64,000 bases of DNA from assembly GCF_024391045.1 (NCBI RefSeq), contig NZ_JANFCZ010000010.1, positions 1 through 64,000 on the forward strand, given 5' to 3'. The translations under genes and the position numbers were made by a program. This DNA comes from Pseudarthrobacter sulfonivorans (lineage in GTDB: Bacteria > Actinomycetota > Actinomycetes > Actinomycetales > Micrococcaceae). Below the pieces are notes generated by a model, which saw only the letters and a program-made list of their open reading frames with translations, had not been told where the DNA came from and ran no database searches. Below, in pieces: positions 44,716-53,164 of this stretch (positions are counted from its first letter, which is position 1; every line of letters begins with the position of its first letter).

Positions 44716-45972
44716 CTAGACTTCCAGGAGAAGCCGCTGCGCCCGGGGCGCCAGGGTGTGCTCGAGGACCAGGCAGGCAGCTCCAACGGCGCCCACGTCC
44801 TCGCCCACTCCCGTGCCCACAACCTCTATGGTGTGGATCAGGCGGGCCGCGCTGTTGGCATCCACCAGGGCCGGGATCTTCTCAAGGTAGCGGTCCGCGA
44901 TCCTGCTCCAGAACGGGCCGCCGAACACCACCCTTTCCACATCAAGCGTGTTGGTGACTACCGAGACGGCCCGGGCCACGAGGACAGCGGACTTGTCGAT
45001 GATGGCCAGCGCCTTCTCATCGCCGGCGTCGGCGAGGTCACATAACTGTGCGAAGCTCTGCTGCACCTCGGCGCCGCTGTTGTGGTCCGCGGAACCGTCA
45101 AGGATTCCGGCCGCGACGGCTTCCGCCACCAGCACCTTCGGAATAACGGACGATTTTACACAGCCCCGGAGGCCGCAGTCACAAACCGGGCCATCCGGAT
45201 CCACCACTATATGGCCGATTTCGCCGGCATTCCCCGAGGTTCCCCGCACCACTTCATCGTTGAGCACGATGCCGCAGCCGATGCCGGTGCCCATGTACAT
45301 AAACACGAAGCTGCCCGCGCCGCTGGGGCCGCCGGCCCAGGTTTCAGCGACGGCGGCGCTGGTGACGTCCTTGTCCACCAGGACGGAGTAGCCGGTGGCC
45401 TTGGCCAGGGCGTCACGGAGTTCAACGCGGTCCCAGCCCGGCAGCAGGGGCGGGTCAACCACGGTGCCGTTGTCCAGGTCGATCGGTCCGGGCGCAGCCA
45501 GGCCCAAGCCGGCGATCTTGGTCACGTCCACACCGGAATCGGCAACCAGCTCACCGATTTTGGTGGCCATGGTGGCAATCACGGCGGCGGGATCATTGCC
45601 GCCAGGGGTCTTGATGCGGGAGTGCTGCACCACTGCACCGACGAGGTCCAAAACCACAAAAGTGGTCACGGCGGGGTCCAGGTGGACGCCCACGGCATAC
45701 ATGCCCGCCGGATTGAGGCGCAGCATGGTGCGCGGTTTGCCCGGGCCGCTGCCTTCCTTTCCGGCTTCCACAATCAGGTGCTGGTCCAGCAGGCGGCGCG
45801 AGATGTTGGAGATGGTCTGCGGCGAGAGGCCCACGATCTGGGCGAGTTCCACACGGCTCAGGCCGCCCGAGGAACGGCGGATGGCATCGAGGATTACCGT
45901 GAGGTTAAAGTCCCCCATGCGCGGCAGGTTGGTCCCGCGCCGTGGAGCCGAGGGCTGGCGTAGTTCTGACAC
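44716..45972 (-). CDS. ROK family transcriptional regulator of the sugar importer
   Basis: 418 residues from the GTG at 45972 behind GGGGAGA; the frame is open to 46197 without support. A winged helix (RMGDFNLTVILDAIRRSSGGLSRVELAQIVGLSPQTISNISRRLLDQHLI) precedes an actin-like ROK domain. Its signatures include GLGLAAPGPID, the zinc-binding type CDCGLRGC and SGNAGEIGHIVVDP. DNA-binding ROK proteins sense sugars or sugar phosphates. Its place directly upstream of the importer suggests that it controls it. Confidence 0.9.
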   Translation of the reverse strand: MSELRQPSAPRRGTNLPRMGDFNLTVILDAIRRSSGGLSRVELAQIVGLSPQTISNISRRLLDQHLIVEAGKEGSGPGKPRTMLRLNPAGMYAVGVHLDPAVTTFVVLDLVGAVVQHSRIKTPGGNDPAAVIATMATKIGELVADSGVDVTKIAGLGLAAPGPIDLDNGTVVDPPLLPGWDRVELRDALAKATGYSVLVDKDVTSAAVAETWAGGPSGAGSFVFMYMGTGIGCGIVLNDEVVRGTSGNAGEIGHIVVDPDGPVCDCGLRGCVKSSVIPKVLVAEAVAAGILDGSADHNSGAEVQQSFAQLCDLADAGDEKALAIIDKSAVLVARAVSVVTNTLDVERVVFGGPFWSRIADRYLEKIPALVDANSAARLIHTIEVVGTGVGEDVGAVGAACLVLEHTLAPRAQRLLLEV

Positions 45973-46076
45973 GGTCTCCCCTATAGTTTGCGGCCGGGTA
46001 CTGATGATGTCTGAATGGTACGTTACCGCCTGACGCACGCCCAGAGCCGGAGGCAGGCAACGACGCGGCCGGACGG

Positions 46077-47276
46077 CTACGCCCGCCTGGTGCTGACAGC
46101 CACCGTGAATTTCGGGTTGTTGCCCCTGACCGTCGTGGGGCCGACCAGCCGCTCCAGTGCCGGGAGATACTGCAGGTGCCGGTTGAAGACTGTCCACAAC
46201 TGGCCACCGGGGGCGAGGACTCTGGCGGCCGCCTCAAACAGCTTGATGCCGGCCCCGGCGTGGACGCTGGCGCCCAGGTGGAACGGCGGGTTCAGCAGGA
46301 CAAGATCGGCGCTGGCCGCCGGCAGTGTGCTCATGGCGTCATCCTGCAGCGCGGTGATCCGGTCCGCGAGGCCGTTGGCCCGGGCAGTGGCTTCCGCCGA
46401 GGCGACGGCGGCGGCCGAGCGGTCCGTGGCCGTAACCCGGCTTTCGGGATTCTGCCGTGCGTACATGGCCGCGAGGATCCCGGTGCCGCACCCCAGATCC
46501 ACGGCATGCCGGGCCGCCGGCATCTCCGGCAGGAATGTCAGGAGGAACCTGGTGCCTATGTCCAGCTTGGTTCCGGCGAAGACCGCGCCGTGCGCGGCTA
46601 CGTCAAGGTCCAGCTCGGCAAGGTGTTCGACGGCGGGATGTCCAACGGCCGGGCGCCCGACGGCGGCGTGTCCGACGGCGGCGTGGGGGCTTCGTGCGTC
46701 CGCCTCCCCGGCCGTATCCGCAGAGGCCTGCCTGGCCCCGCCGGCAATGATGAGCCGGGACTTCTGCCGGGCCAGTTGAGGCTGTACGGTCCGGAAGTGG
46801 CGCTCCAGGACGGCGTTCATCCCCAGCGACATGTGCTTGACCCGGCCGCCGGCGATGAGCACAACATCCGGGTCGGCGTACCGGGCCACGGCTTCGGCGA
46901 TTTCTTCGAGTTCCGCCAGGGTCCGGGGCAATTGCAGCAGCACCAGCCCGGCGCCGGCAAGCAATTGCTCCCCCAGCGGCAGCTGCTCATAGCCGGCCAG
47001 CCCCAGGGCGCTTGCGTTGTTCCGCAGGGCACGTTCACCCGTGATGAGGTCCTCGTGGACACGGACCCGCCGGACACCGAGGGACGCCAAGGCGCCCAGG
47101 GTGAGGGCGCCGTAGCGGTCGCCGATGACTGCCAGGCGGATTTCCGGACCTACCCGGCCGGCCGCGGCGTCAAGCAGGAGCTTGTCCGTGGCATCCCAGG
47201 CCTGCAGGTTGGGTGCCTCAACATCCGGGTATCGCCTGAGCATGCCGAAGATGTCCTCAAGGCTGTTCTCTGCCAC
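46077..47276 (-). CDS. RlmG/RsmC-like rRNA guanine-N2 methyltransferase
   Basis: 399 residues from the GTG at 47276 (AGGA site); a GTG at 47321 overlapping the preceding stop is an alternative. The N-terminal pseudo-methylase half (PEIRLAVIGDRYGALTLGAL) is followed by the catalytic half with VDLGCGTGILAAMYA and the catalytic NPPFHLG. That is the two-domain layout of RlmG/RsmC, which modify guanines in rRNA. Four five-residue repeats (AAVGH-AAVGR-PAVGH-PAVEH) sit in the interdomain linker. Which rRNA base is methylated cannot be told. Confidence 0.85.
   Translation of the reverse strand: MAENSLEDIFGMLRRYPDVEAPNLQAWDATDKLLLDAAAGRVGPEIRLAVIGDRYGALTLGALASLGVRRVRVHEDLITGERALRNNASALGLAGYEQLPLGEQLLAGAGLVLLQLPRTLAELEEIAEAVARYADPDVVLIAGGRVKHMSLGMNAVLERHFRTVQPQLARQKSRLIIAGGARQASADTAGEADARSPHAAVGHAAVGRPAVGHPAVEHLAELDLDVAAHGAVFAGTKLDIGTRFLLTFLPEMPAARHAVDLGCGTGILAAMYARQNPESRVTATDRSAAAVASAEATARANGLADRITALQDDAMSTLPAASADLVLLNPPFHLGASVHAGAGIKLFEAAARVLAPGGQLWTVFNRHLQYLPALERLVGPTTVRGNNPKFTVAVSTRRA
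46623..46682 (-). repeat. Four in-frame 15-bp tandem repeats in the methyltransferase linker
   Basis: Units 46623-46637, 46638-46652, 46653-46667 and 46668-46682 each encode a variant of [A/P]AV[G/E][H/R]. The array keeps the frame and lies between the two domains. Confidence 0.8.
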
Positions 47277-47317
47277 GTGGTTCCTGCCGTTTGCGGGTCT
47301 GCTGGGTGGTTGGGCTG

Positions 47318-48376
47318 TCACTGCTGAAACGCGGGCAGCTTCAGGATGGCGGCAACGGCCGCCCTGCCCGCGCGGTTCGCGCCGATGGTGGACGACGACG
47401 GGCCGTAGCCCACCAGGTGCACGCGCGGTTCGGCTACCACCTGGGTTCCGTCCATCGCGATCCCGCCGCCGGGTCCCCTGAGGTGAAGCGGCGCGAGGTG
47501 TTCGAGCTCCGCGCGGAATCCGGTGGCCCACAGGATCACGTCTGCCCGGAGGAGACTGCCGTCGGTGAGCCGGACGCCGTCGGGCTCTATGGACGTAAAC
47601 ATGGGCTGCCGGTCCAGCGCGCCGCGCTTTTGCGCAGCCCGCAGGGCGGGCGTCCAGATCAGGCCGGTGACGGCCACGACGCTCTGCGGGGGCAGTCCCT
47701 GCCGGACGCGTTCTTCCACGAGGGCGACGGCGTCGTGCCCCGCCTGGGCGTCGAAGGTGGCGTCCCGCCACTCGGGCTCGCGCCGGGTGAACCAGCTGGT
47801 GGCGGTCACCTGGGAAATCTCATCCAGCAGCCCGACGGCGGAAATCCCGCCGCCCACCACGATGACGTGCTTTCCGCGGAATTCCTCGGCGGAGACGTAG
47901 TCAGCAACATGCAACTGCCGCCCCCGGAACGTGGCGCGGCCGGGGTAGATGGGCCAGAAGGGCCTGGTCCAGGTGCCCGTGGCGTTGATGACCGCTTTGG
48001 CTGAGCAGGCACCCCGGTCGGAGCTGACCAGAAGCCTCCCGGCCGGATCCGTGTCCTCCCTGGCAACTGAGGTGACCTTGACCGGGCGCAGGACGTGGAT
48101 CCCGAGCTCCCGTTCGTAGGCGTCGAAGTACCTGCTCAGGAACTCGGAGCTGGGTTCCGCGGGATCAACATCGGGTTTGGCGATTCCGGGGAGGTCACTG
48201 ATGCCGTTGACCGTTTCCATGATGAGGGTTTTCCAGCGGTGCCGCCATGCACCGCCCGGGCCCTGTTCGGCGTCGAGGATCCTGTACCCCACTCCCCTGC
48301 GCTTCAGGTGGTAGGCCGCCGAGAGTCCCGCCTGCCCTGCGCCGATGACCACAACGTCCGTGGTTACTTTGTCCAT
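47318..48376 (-). CDS. Flavin-containing monooxygenase-like FAD/NAD(P) oxidoreductase
   Basis: 352 residues. The FAD site is VVVIGAGQAGLSAAYHLKRRGV with LDAEQGPGGAWRHRW; the NADPH site is GKHVIVVGGGISAVGLLDEI. NATGTWTRPFWP and DVILWATGFRAEL are the usual FMO-like ATG motifs. It could oxidise a small nucleophilic substrate (trimethylamine, arsenical or siderophore-precursor type); sequence does not decide. The methyltransferase gene follows at once, so co-transcription is possible without functional link. Confidence 0.85.
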   Translation of the reverse strand: MDKVTTDVVVIGAGQAGLSAAYHLKRRGVGYRILDAEQGPGGAWRHRWKTLIMETVNGISDLPGIAKPDVDPAEPSSEFLSRYFDAYERELGIHVLRPVKVTSVAREDTDPAGRLLVSSDRGACSAKAVINATGTWTRPFWPIYPGRATFRGRQLHVADYVSAEEFRGKHVIVVGGGISAVGLLDEISQVTATSWFTRREPEWRDATFDAQAGHDAVALVEERVRQGLPPQSVVAVTGLIWTPALRAAQKRGALDRQPMFTSIEPDGVRLTDGSLLRADVILWATGFRAELEHLAPLHLRGPGGGIAMDGTQVVAEPRVHLVGYGPSSSTIGANRAGRAAVAAILKLPAFQQ

Positions 48377-48395
48377 GTCTGCAGGCCGGGTTCCG

Positions 48396-48749
48396 CTAGA
48401 CCTTCTTCACCACGGAGGATTTCAGCTGCATGGGGCCCACACCGTCCACTTTGCAGTCGATGTCGTGGTCTCCCACGCCGTCGATGAGCCTGATCCCGCG
48501 GACCTTGGTTCCCACCTTGATCACGCCGGAGCTGCCTTTGATCTTCAGGTCCTTGACCACCGTCACGGTGTCGCCGTCCGCGAGGACGTTGCCCACCGCA
48601 TCCTTGATGACACGCGGCCCCGGCTCGCCGACGTCGGACGTTGCCCCGGCGGCCCACTCGTGGCCGCATTCCGGACAGACCAGGAGCGCACCCATCTCAT
48701 AGGCGTAGGGACTGGCACATTCGGGGCACGGCGGCAGCGACTCATTCAC
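48396..48749 (-). CDS. PhnA/YjdM-like zinc-ribbon protein
   Basis: 117 residues from a GTG at 48749. The N-terminal zinc ribbon has CPECASPYAYEMGALLVCPECGHEW, and the C-terminal SH3-like domain has VIKDAVGNVLADGDTVTVVKDLKIKGSSGVIKVGTKV. This is the PhnA/YjdM family, named for phosphonate use but without a proven enzymatic role. TATCAT (48756-48761) precedes the GTG by six bases (GGGGGA), so the message may be leaderless, with the G-run mimicking a ribosome-binding site. Confidence 0.85.
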   Translation of the reverse strand: MNESLPPCPECASPYAYEMGALLVCPECGHEWAAGATSDVGEPGPRVIKDAVGNVLADGDTVTVVKDLKIKGSSGVIKVGTKVRGIRLIDGVGDHDIDCKVDGVGPMQLKSSVVKKV

Positions 48750-48833
48750 TCCCCCATGATAATCGGGCCGCCGCACTGACAGGCGCGCACCGCCGTCGTA
48801 CTGTTGGGCCATACCTGAAGAAAGGCACTCACC

Positions 48834-50141
48834 ATGGCAACGGACAATCGGGCAGCGCCGCTGCTGGCGAAAGCGCTGGGCATCGTCCTTGGAACTGATG
48901 AGATACCGCTCAGGTTGCGTGCCTGGGATGGATCGGAGGCCGGGCCGCCGGAGGCCCCCGTCCTCGAGTTTCGGCACCGCCGGGCGTTGCGGCGGATCCT
49001 GTGGTCGCCCGGTCAGCTGGGGCTGAGCAGGGCCTATGTTGCCGGGGACATCGACGCTCCTGGCGACATTTTCGCTGCCTTCACGGCCCTGAGCTCGGCG
49101 GGCAAGTTTTCCGAACCCGGTCCGTTCCGGCCACTGACGCCCCGCGAACTGGGCACGCTGGTGAGTACGGCCGTCCGGCTGGGGGCGGTGGGCCCCAACC
49201 CTGCCCCGCCGCCGGAAGAAGCAAGGGTGACCCGGAAGGGCCGGCTCCACACGCGGCAGCGGGATGCTGCGGCCATCTCGCACCACTACGACGTCGGCAA
49301 TGACTTTTATGCCCTCGTGCTGGGGGCGTCGATGGTGTACTCGTGTGCTGTGTGGGGCGAGCCCTCTTATGCGGACAACAACGGCCTTCCGGCCGGTCTG
49401 GACGGGGCGCAGAAGGCCAAGCTGGACCTGGTATGCCGGAAGCTGGGCCTCCAGCCCGGGATGAGGGTACTGGACGTGGGCTGCGGGTGGGGCAGCTTTG
49501 CCCTGCACGCCGCCCGGAACTACGGCGTCACCGTGGTGGGAGTGACCCTCTCCTCGGAACAGGCACTGCTTGCCCGTAAGCGCGCCGCGGATGCAGGCCT
49601 GACGGAGAAGATTGACATCCGGGTGCAGGATTACCGGGATGTCCGGGACGGCCCCTTTGACGCGATCAGTTCCATCGGCATGTCCGAGCACGTTGGCCGG
49701 GAACAGACGCCCCACTATGTGGAGGTCCTCCATGGGCTGCTCCGCCCCGGGGGCCGGCTCCTCAACCACGCCATCTCCTGGAACGCCGGCCCCACCAAGC
49801 CGGACCCGGACTCGTTCATCCCGCGCTATGTCTTCCCGGACGGCGAAATGCTCAGCCTCGGCGAGATGGTCACAGCGCTGGAAGGGGGCGGGTTCGAGGT
49901 CCTGGACGTGGAGGCGTTGCGCCAGCATTACGCGCTGACTCTTCGTGCCTGGGTGCGGCGACTGGAAACCAACTGGGACGAAGCAGTGGCCCTCACCAGC
50001 CGGGGCAGGGCCCGGATCTGGCGGCTATACATGGCGTCAAGCGCCCTCGGTTTTGAAAACGGCCTGACGGGGGTGAACCAGATCCTGGTCCAGCGCGCCG
50101 GCGGAGACGCGCCGCCGCTGCGACGGACCGACTGGATCTGA
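48834..50141 (+). CDS. Second cyclopropane-fatty-acyl-phospholipid synthase-type methyltransferase
   Basis: 435 residues with GAAAGG before the ATG. The N-domain has LRLRAWDGSEAGPPEAPVLEF and LGLSRAYVAGDIDAPGDIFA. The catalytic core has ISHHYDVGNDFYALVLGASMVYSCAVW, VLDVGCGWGSFALHAARNYG, VTLSSEQALLARKRA and SSIGMSEHVG. It transfers a carbon from SAM to unsaturated acyl chains of membrane lipids. Compared with the copy at 26059, it stands alone, without DUF1365 or FAD partner, so the two may make different products. A 15-bp tandem repeat follows the stop. Confidence 0.88.
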   Translation: MATDNRAAPLLAKALGIVLGTDEIPLRLRAWDGSEAGPPEAPVLEFRHRRALRRILWSPGQLGLSRAYVAGDIDAPGDIFAAFTALSSAGKFSEPGPFRPLTPRELGTLVSTAVRLGAVGPNPAPPPEEARVTRKGRLHTRQRDAAAISHHYDVGNDFYALVLGASMVYSCAVWGEPSYADNNGLPAGLDGAQKAKLDLVCRKLGLQPGMRVLDVGCGWGSFALHAARNYGVTVVGVTLSSEQALLARKRAADAGLTEKIDIRVQDYRDVRDGPFDAISSIGMSEHVGREQTPHYVEVLHGLLRPGGRLLNHAISWNAGPTKPDPDSFIPRYVFPDGEMLSLGEMVTALEGGGFEVLDVEALRQHYALTLRAWVRRLETNWDEAVALTSRGRARIWRLYMASSALGFENGLTGVNQILVQRAGGDAPPLRRTDWI

Positions 50142-50158
50142 CGGGCCTGGATTTAGAA

Positions 50159-50233
50159 CGTCGACATTTGAACCGTCTGCGTTTGAACCGTCTGCGTCTA
50201 AACCGTCTGCGTCTAAACCGTCTGCGTTTGAAG
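50159..50233. repeat. Five tandem 15-bp units behind the second synthase gene
   Basis: Units of the form CGTCTGCGTTTGAAC run from 50159 to 50233 (first unit CGTCGACATTTGAAC, last ending GAAG), with TTTGAAC/TCTAAAC variation. They lie between the stop at 50141 and the terminator at 50248. Confidence 0.85.
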
Positions 50234-50247
50234 CGCCGGCAAAACGA

Positions 50248-50275
50248 AAAGAGCCACCCGGCGGGGTGGCTCTTT
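50248..50275. terminator. Bidirectional terminator for the synthase gene and the tRNA-Ala gene
   Basis: AAAGAGCCACCC pairs with GGGTGGCTCTTT (12 bp, loop GGCG). T-runs follow on both strands (TTTTTG on +, TTTTCGTTTT on -), so it ends both converging units. Confidence 0.88.
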
Positions 50276-50296
50276 TTGTTGGACACGTGGTCCGTT

Positions 50297-50372
50297 TGGT
50301 GGAGCTGAGGGGACTCGAACCCCTGACCCCCTGCATGCCATGCAGGTGCGCTACCAGCTGCGCCACAGCCCC
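50297..50372 (-). tRNA. tRNA-Ala (anticodon GGC), CCA encoded
   Basis: 76 nt on the minus strand from GGGGCTGTGGCGCAGCTGG to CAGCTCC-A-CCA. The acceptor stem carries the alanine identity pair G3:U70. The anticodon stem CCTGC/GCAGG encloses ATGGCAT, giving anticodon GGC. The T-arm is GGGTTCGAGTCCCC-like and complete. The terminal CCA is in the DNA. The 73-nt body is identical to the second copy at 50590-50662. Confidence 0.96.
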
Positions 50373-50551
50373 AAAACCGCTGCTCTCCCGGCCTTTCCGG
50401 CCTGTCGAAGCAACCTGATTAGCTTAATGGAAATCCGCGCCGCGCGCCAATCGGGAGCTCCGGCCGGCAATCCCTGGTTTATTCCCGCCCCGGACGACGC
50501 GGGAATAGGCAGGACGGGGGTGAATTGACGGGCGGCCCGGGACAACAAAAA

Positions 50552-50583
50552 AGTCCGCCGGAATCTTTCGATTCCGGCGGACT
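50552..50583 (-). terminator. Intrinsic terminator behind the upstream tRNA-Ala copy
   Basis: AGTCCGCCGGAATC pairs with its complement around GAAA (14 bp), followed on the minus strand by TTTTTTG. It separates the two tRNA genes into independent units. Confidence 0.9.
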
Positions 50584-50589
50584 ATCCGG

Positions 50590-50662
50590 TGGAGCTGAGG
50601 GGACTCGAACCCCTGACCCCCTGCATGCCATGCAGGTGCGCTACCAGCTGCGCCACAGCCCC
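50590..50662 (-). tRNA. tRNA-Ala (anticodon GGC), CCA not encoded
   Basis: 73 nt identical in sequence to the copy at 50300-50372, including G3:U70 and anticodon GGC, but the discriminator A is followed by CCG in the DNA. CCA must be added after 3' trimming. It has its own terminator 7 bases downstream. Confidence 0.95.
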
Positions 50663-50762
50663 GGACCTTCGTTGCTTCCCGGTCTCCCCGGAGCAACTCA
50701 AATATCTTAGACCAGCATTTCCGAAAATTCCAAATCGGGCATATTCGCGCCGGTGAGGCTGG

Positions 50763-51164
50763 TTATTCGGCGTCTGAAGCGGCTGATGCCTTGGCGGATG
50801 TGTCTTCGTCAAGCTGCAGGTCGACGACAGGGCAATCCTTCCAGAGGCGCTCCAAGGCGTAGAACACGCGGTCTTCCTCGTGCTGGACGTGGATCACAAT
50901 GTCCGAGTAGTCGAGCAGCACCCAGCGTCCGCCGGCGCGGCCTTCACGGCGTACCGGACGAAGGTCCTGCTTGGACAGCTCTTCCTCGATGCCGTCCACG
51001 ATGGCATTGACCTGGCGTTCGCTCGGTGCGGAGGCGATGAGGAAGACGTCCGCCAGGGCGAGGCGTTCGCTGACATCGAGCGCCACAATGTCGTGGGCGA
51101 TCTTGTCTGCAGCCGCTTTGGCGGCGTGGCGGGCTGTGGTGATGGATGAATCGGATGCAGTCAC
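50763..51164 (-). CDS. rsfS: Ribosome silencing factor RsfS
   Basis: 133 residues. The RsfS core is clear: DIVALDVSERLALADVFLIASAPSERQVNAIVDGIEEEL, followed by GRWVLLDYSDIVIHVQHEEDRVFYALERLWKD. It binds L14 on the 50S subunit and blocks subunit joining in starved or resting cells. The C-tail (EDTSAKASAASDAE) is unconserved. It is the last gene of the nadD-linked group; two tRNA genes on the same strand follow. Confidence 0.95.
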   Translation of the reverse strand: MTASDSSITTARHAAKAAADKIAHDIVALDVSERLALADVFLIASAPSERQVNAIVDGIEEELSKQDLRPVRREGRAGGRWVLLDYSDIVIHVQHEEDRVFYALERLWKDCPVVDLQLDEDTSAKASAASDAE

Positions 51165-51210
51165 GGGACTCCTTGTAGTTTTCTAAAGCTTTGTCAGGGG
51201 GCGCAGCGGG

Positions 51211-52431
51211 TCAGCGCGAGATGCCGGTGGCGATGAGAATGACGCCTGAAATGAGAGCCACGATCCCGAAAGCCAGGACCAGGACCTGCATCAGCCTGAG
51301 CCGCTTTGCGCGGGTCAGGCCTGCCGTCGCCGCGTCCAGCGGCTCCAGGCCGTGGGCGGAGCGGGCCGGAATACGAAGGTCCTCAAACTGGCCGTCCCCC
51401 TCGTTTCCCGGAACGTCCGAAACACTGGGAATCAGTCGCTTCGGTTCAGCCGCGGCGCGGGCAGCAGCCTCGGCCCGGGCGATGACCCGGGAGCGGCCCG
51501 TCGATGCCCGCGGCGCCTGTGCCGGGGCCGCCTGCCGTGATGCGGCTGCGGGACGGCGGCCCTTGCTCCCCGGCCGGACTTTGGCTCCGGACTGGGTCTG
51601 CACCGGCACGTACGAGGTTGCCGGGGGTTTCATGACCGGCCGGTCCAGCCCTGGCACGTGCTCAAATTCGAGGGGCGTGACCATGGCGAGGTTGTCTGCG
51701 GTGGCCGGACCGGACTGTACGGCCGACGGACCGGTCTTCGAGGCCGCGGGAACGGCCTGCGTGGATGCGGCGGGCGGTGCCGCCTGTTCTGCCAATTTCT
51801 GTTTGGCCATGGCCCGGCGGTTGAGGACCGCGGCACGCTCGGCCAGGGCGATCTGTTCGGCGAGGATGTCCGGGTCCACGGCCTCGGGGTCGAGGGAAGC
51901 TATGTGTTCCATTTTGGCGAGCTGGTTCTTGGCCTGCTCGGCAATCAGGGCGCGGGCTGCAAGGGCCTGCTCCACGCTCATGCCGTCCGGAAGCCCCGCT
52001 CCGGTGCCGGGGGCAGCTGCCGGCCGCGGTCCAACGGATCCGGGCTTGGCGGCCGCCGGGGACGCGGGGGCAGCAGGAAGCGGCTTGCCCATGGGGGCCG
52101 CGATGATGGGGTTGGCCGAAGTGACGGCCTGTTCCTTGAGTTGCTGAAGCCTCAGCTGCCGGCGCGTGGGCGGTCCGCCCGCCGAAAGATGGCCTTCCTT
52201 TTCCTCAAGTTCCTTAATGGTGCGAAGCGCGGCACGGTCCCGGGCGCGGATCTGCGATGACCGTTGGGCCTGGGTCTGTTCCGGGACGGAATCCACCGGC
52301 GCGTCAGCAGCGCGGCGTTGTTTTGAGGCAGGCGAAACCTGGCCCGGGCCCGTGGACCCGGTAGCCGTCTTCTCATCTCTGGCCTGCCGCAGTTCGCGGC
52401 GGCTGCGGACGGGGGGCTGTTCCTGACTCAT
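51211..52431 (-). CDS. Conserved actinobacterial protein with C-terminal membrane anchor
   Basis: 406 residues. A highly charged N-terminal region (SRRELRQARDEKTATG; DRAALRTIKELEEKEG) and helical segments rich in alanine (EQALAARALIAEQAKNQLAKMEH, ERAAVLNRRAMAKQKLAEQ) lead to one transmembrane helix at the very end (LMQVLVLAFGIVALISGVILIATGI). The protein thus faces the cytoplasm as a tail-anchored chain, with long low-complexity Ala/Pro linkers. I recall such a gene between nadD and rsfS in related Micrococcaceae, but no function is known. Confidence 0.7.
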   Translation of the reverse strand: MSQEQPPVRSRRELRQARDEKTATGSTGPGQVSPASKQRRAADAPVDSVPEQTQAQRSSQIRARDRAALRTIKELEEKEGHLSAGGPPTRRQLRLQQLKEQAVTSANPIIAAPMGKPLPAAPASPAAAKPGSVGPRPAAAPGTGAGLPDGMSVEQALAARALIAEQAKNQLAKMEHIASLDPEAVDPDILAEQIALAERAAVLNRRAMAKQKLAEQAAPPAASTQAVPAASKTGPSAVQSGPATADNLAMVTPLEFEHVPGLDRPVMKPPATSYVPVQTQSGAKVRPGSKGRRPAAASRQAAPAQAPRASTGRSRVIARAEAAARAAAEPKRLIPSVSDVPGNEGDGQFEDLRIPARSAHGLEPLDAATAGLTRAKRLRLMQVLVLAFGIVALISGVILIATGISR

Positions 52432-52438
52432 TGAAAAC

Positions 52439-53164
52439 TCATTCAGTACTTGCTGGCTCGTCTATTTTAGTAATTCGCACCGCATCGGGAGGGGTATCCC
52501 CCGCATACAGCCCGTATTTGGCGATGTATTGCACCACCCCGTCCGGCACCAGGTACCAGACCGGGTTGTTCGCGGCCACCCGCACCCGGCAGTCGGTGGA
52601 GGAAATCGCCATGGCGGGCACCTCCAACAGGCTGACATCCTCACGGCCCATGCCGTCAAGCACATGTCCGGGACGGGTCACACCGACGAAATGGGCCAAT
52701 GACCACAGCTCATCGATGTCTTTCCAGGACAGGATCTGCGCGAGGGCGTCCGCGCCGGTGATGAAGAACAGGTCAGCCTCCGGACGCTGGGTCCGGAGGT
52801 CGCGCAGGGTGTCTATGGTGTACGTCGGACCGGGCCGGTCGATATCCACCCTGCTTACCGTGAAACGGGGATTCGATGCAGTGGCGATCACCGTCATAAG
52901 GTACCGGTGTTCAGGCTGGCTGACCTGCTTGTGCGTTTTCTGCCACGGCTGCCCGGTGGGGACGAAGACCACTTCGTCCAGACCGAACTTGGCGGCAACC
53001 TCACTGGCCGCCACAAGGTGGCCGTGATGGATGGGATCGAACGTCCCGCCCATCACGCCCAGGCGCAGCCGTCCTTGCGCACCGTCAGGGTGCAGAACAC
53101 GGGAAATGTCAGTGGCCTTGGCCGTGGTCGTGCTTATTGGGGTGCTGGCGGTGCGGATCTGCAT
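52439..53164 (-). CDS. nadD: Nicotinate-nucleotide adenylyltransferase
   Basis: About 241 residues if the ATG at 53164 is used. The conserved body starts at [24 protein letters not shown], which contains the nucleotidyltransferase HxGH motif, and ends with [13 protein letters not shown], the ISSTxxR motif. It makes deamido-NAD from nicotinate mononucleotide. The true start is uncertain: the ATG at 53164 overlaps the end of the upstream small gene by 56 bases, and the next in-frame start is the ATG at 53053, inside the conserved motif. Function is not in doubt. Confidence 0.9.
   Translation of the reverse strand: MQIRTASTPISTTTAKATDISRVLHPDGAQGRLRLGVMGGTFDPIHHGHLVAASEVAAKFGLDEVVFVPTGQPWQKTHKQVSQPEHRYLMTVIATASNPRFTVSRVDIDRPGPTYTIDTLRDLRTQRPEADLFFITGADALAQILSWKDIDELWSLAHFVGVTRPGHVLDGMGREDVSLLEVPAMAISSTDCRVRVAANNPVWYLVPDGVVQYIAKYGLYAGDTPPDAVRITKIDEPASTE

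Noticed and set aside
48396..49928. 510-codon frame extending the PhnA-like protein upstream
   Set aside because: The extension is antisense to the synthase gene at 48834; the PhnA family starts at the GTG at 48749.
50159..50366. Repeat-encoded pentapeptide frame (NADGL-DADGL-DADGS...) on the minus strand
   Set aside because: It overlaps the tRNA-Ala gene and the terminator; the apparent pentapeptides follow automatically from the 15-bp DNA repeat.
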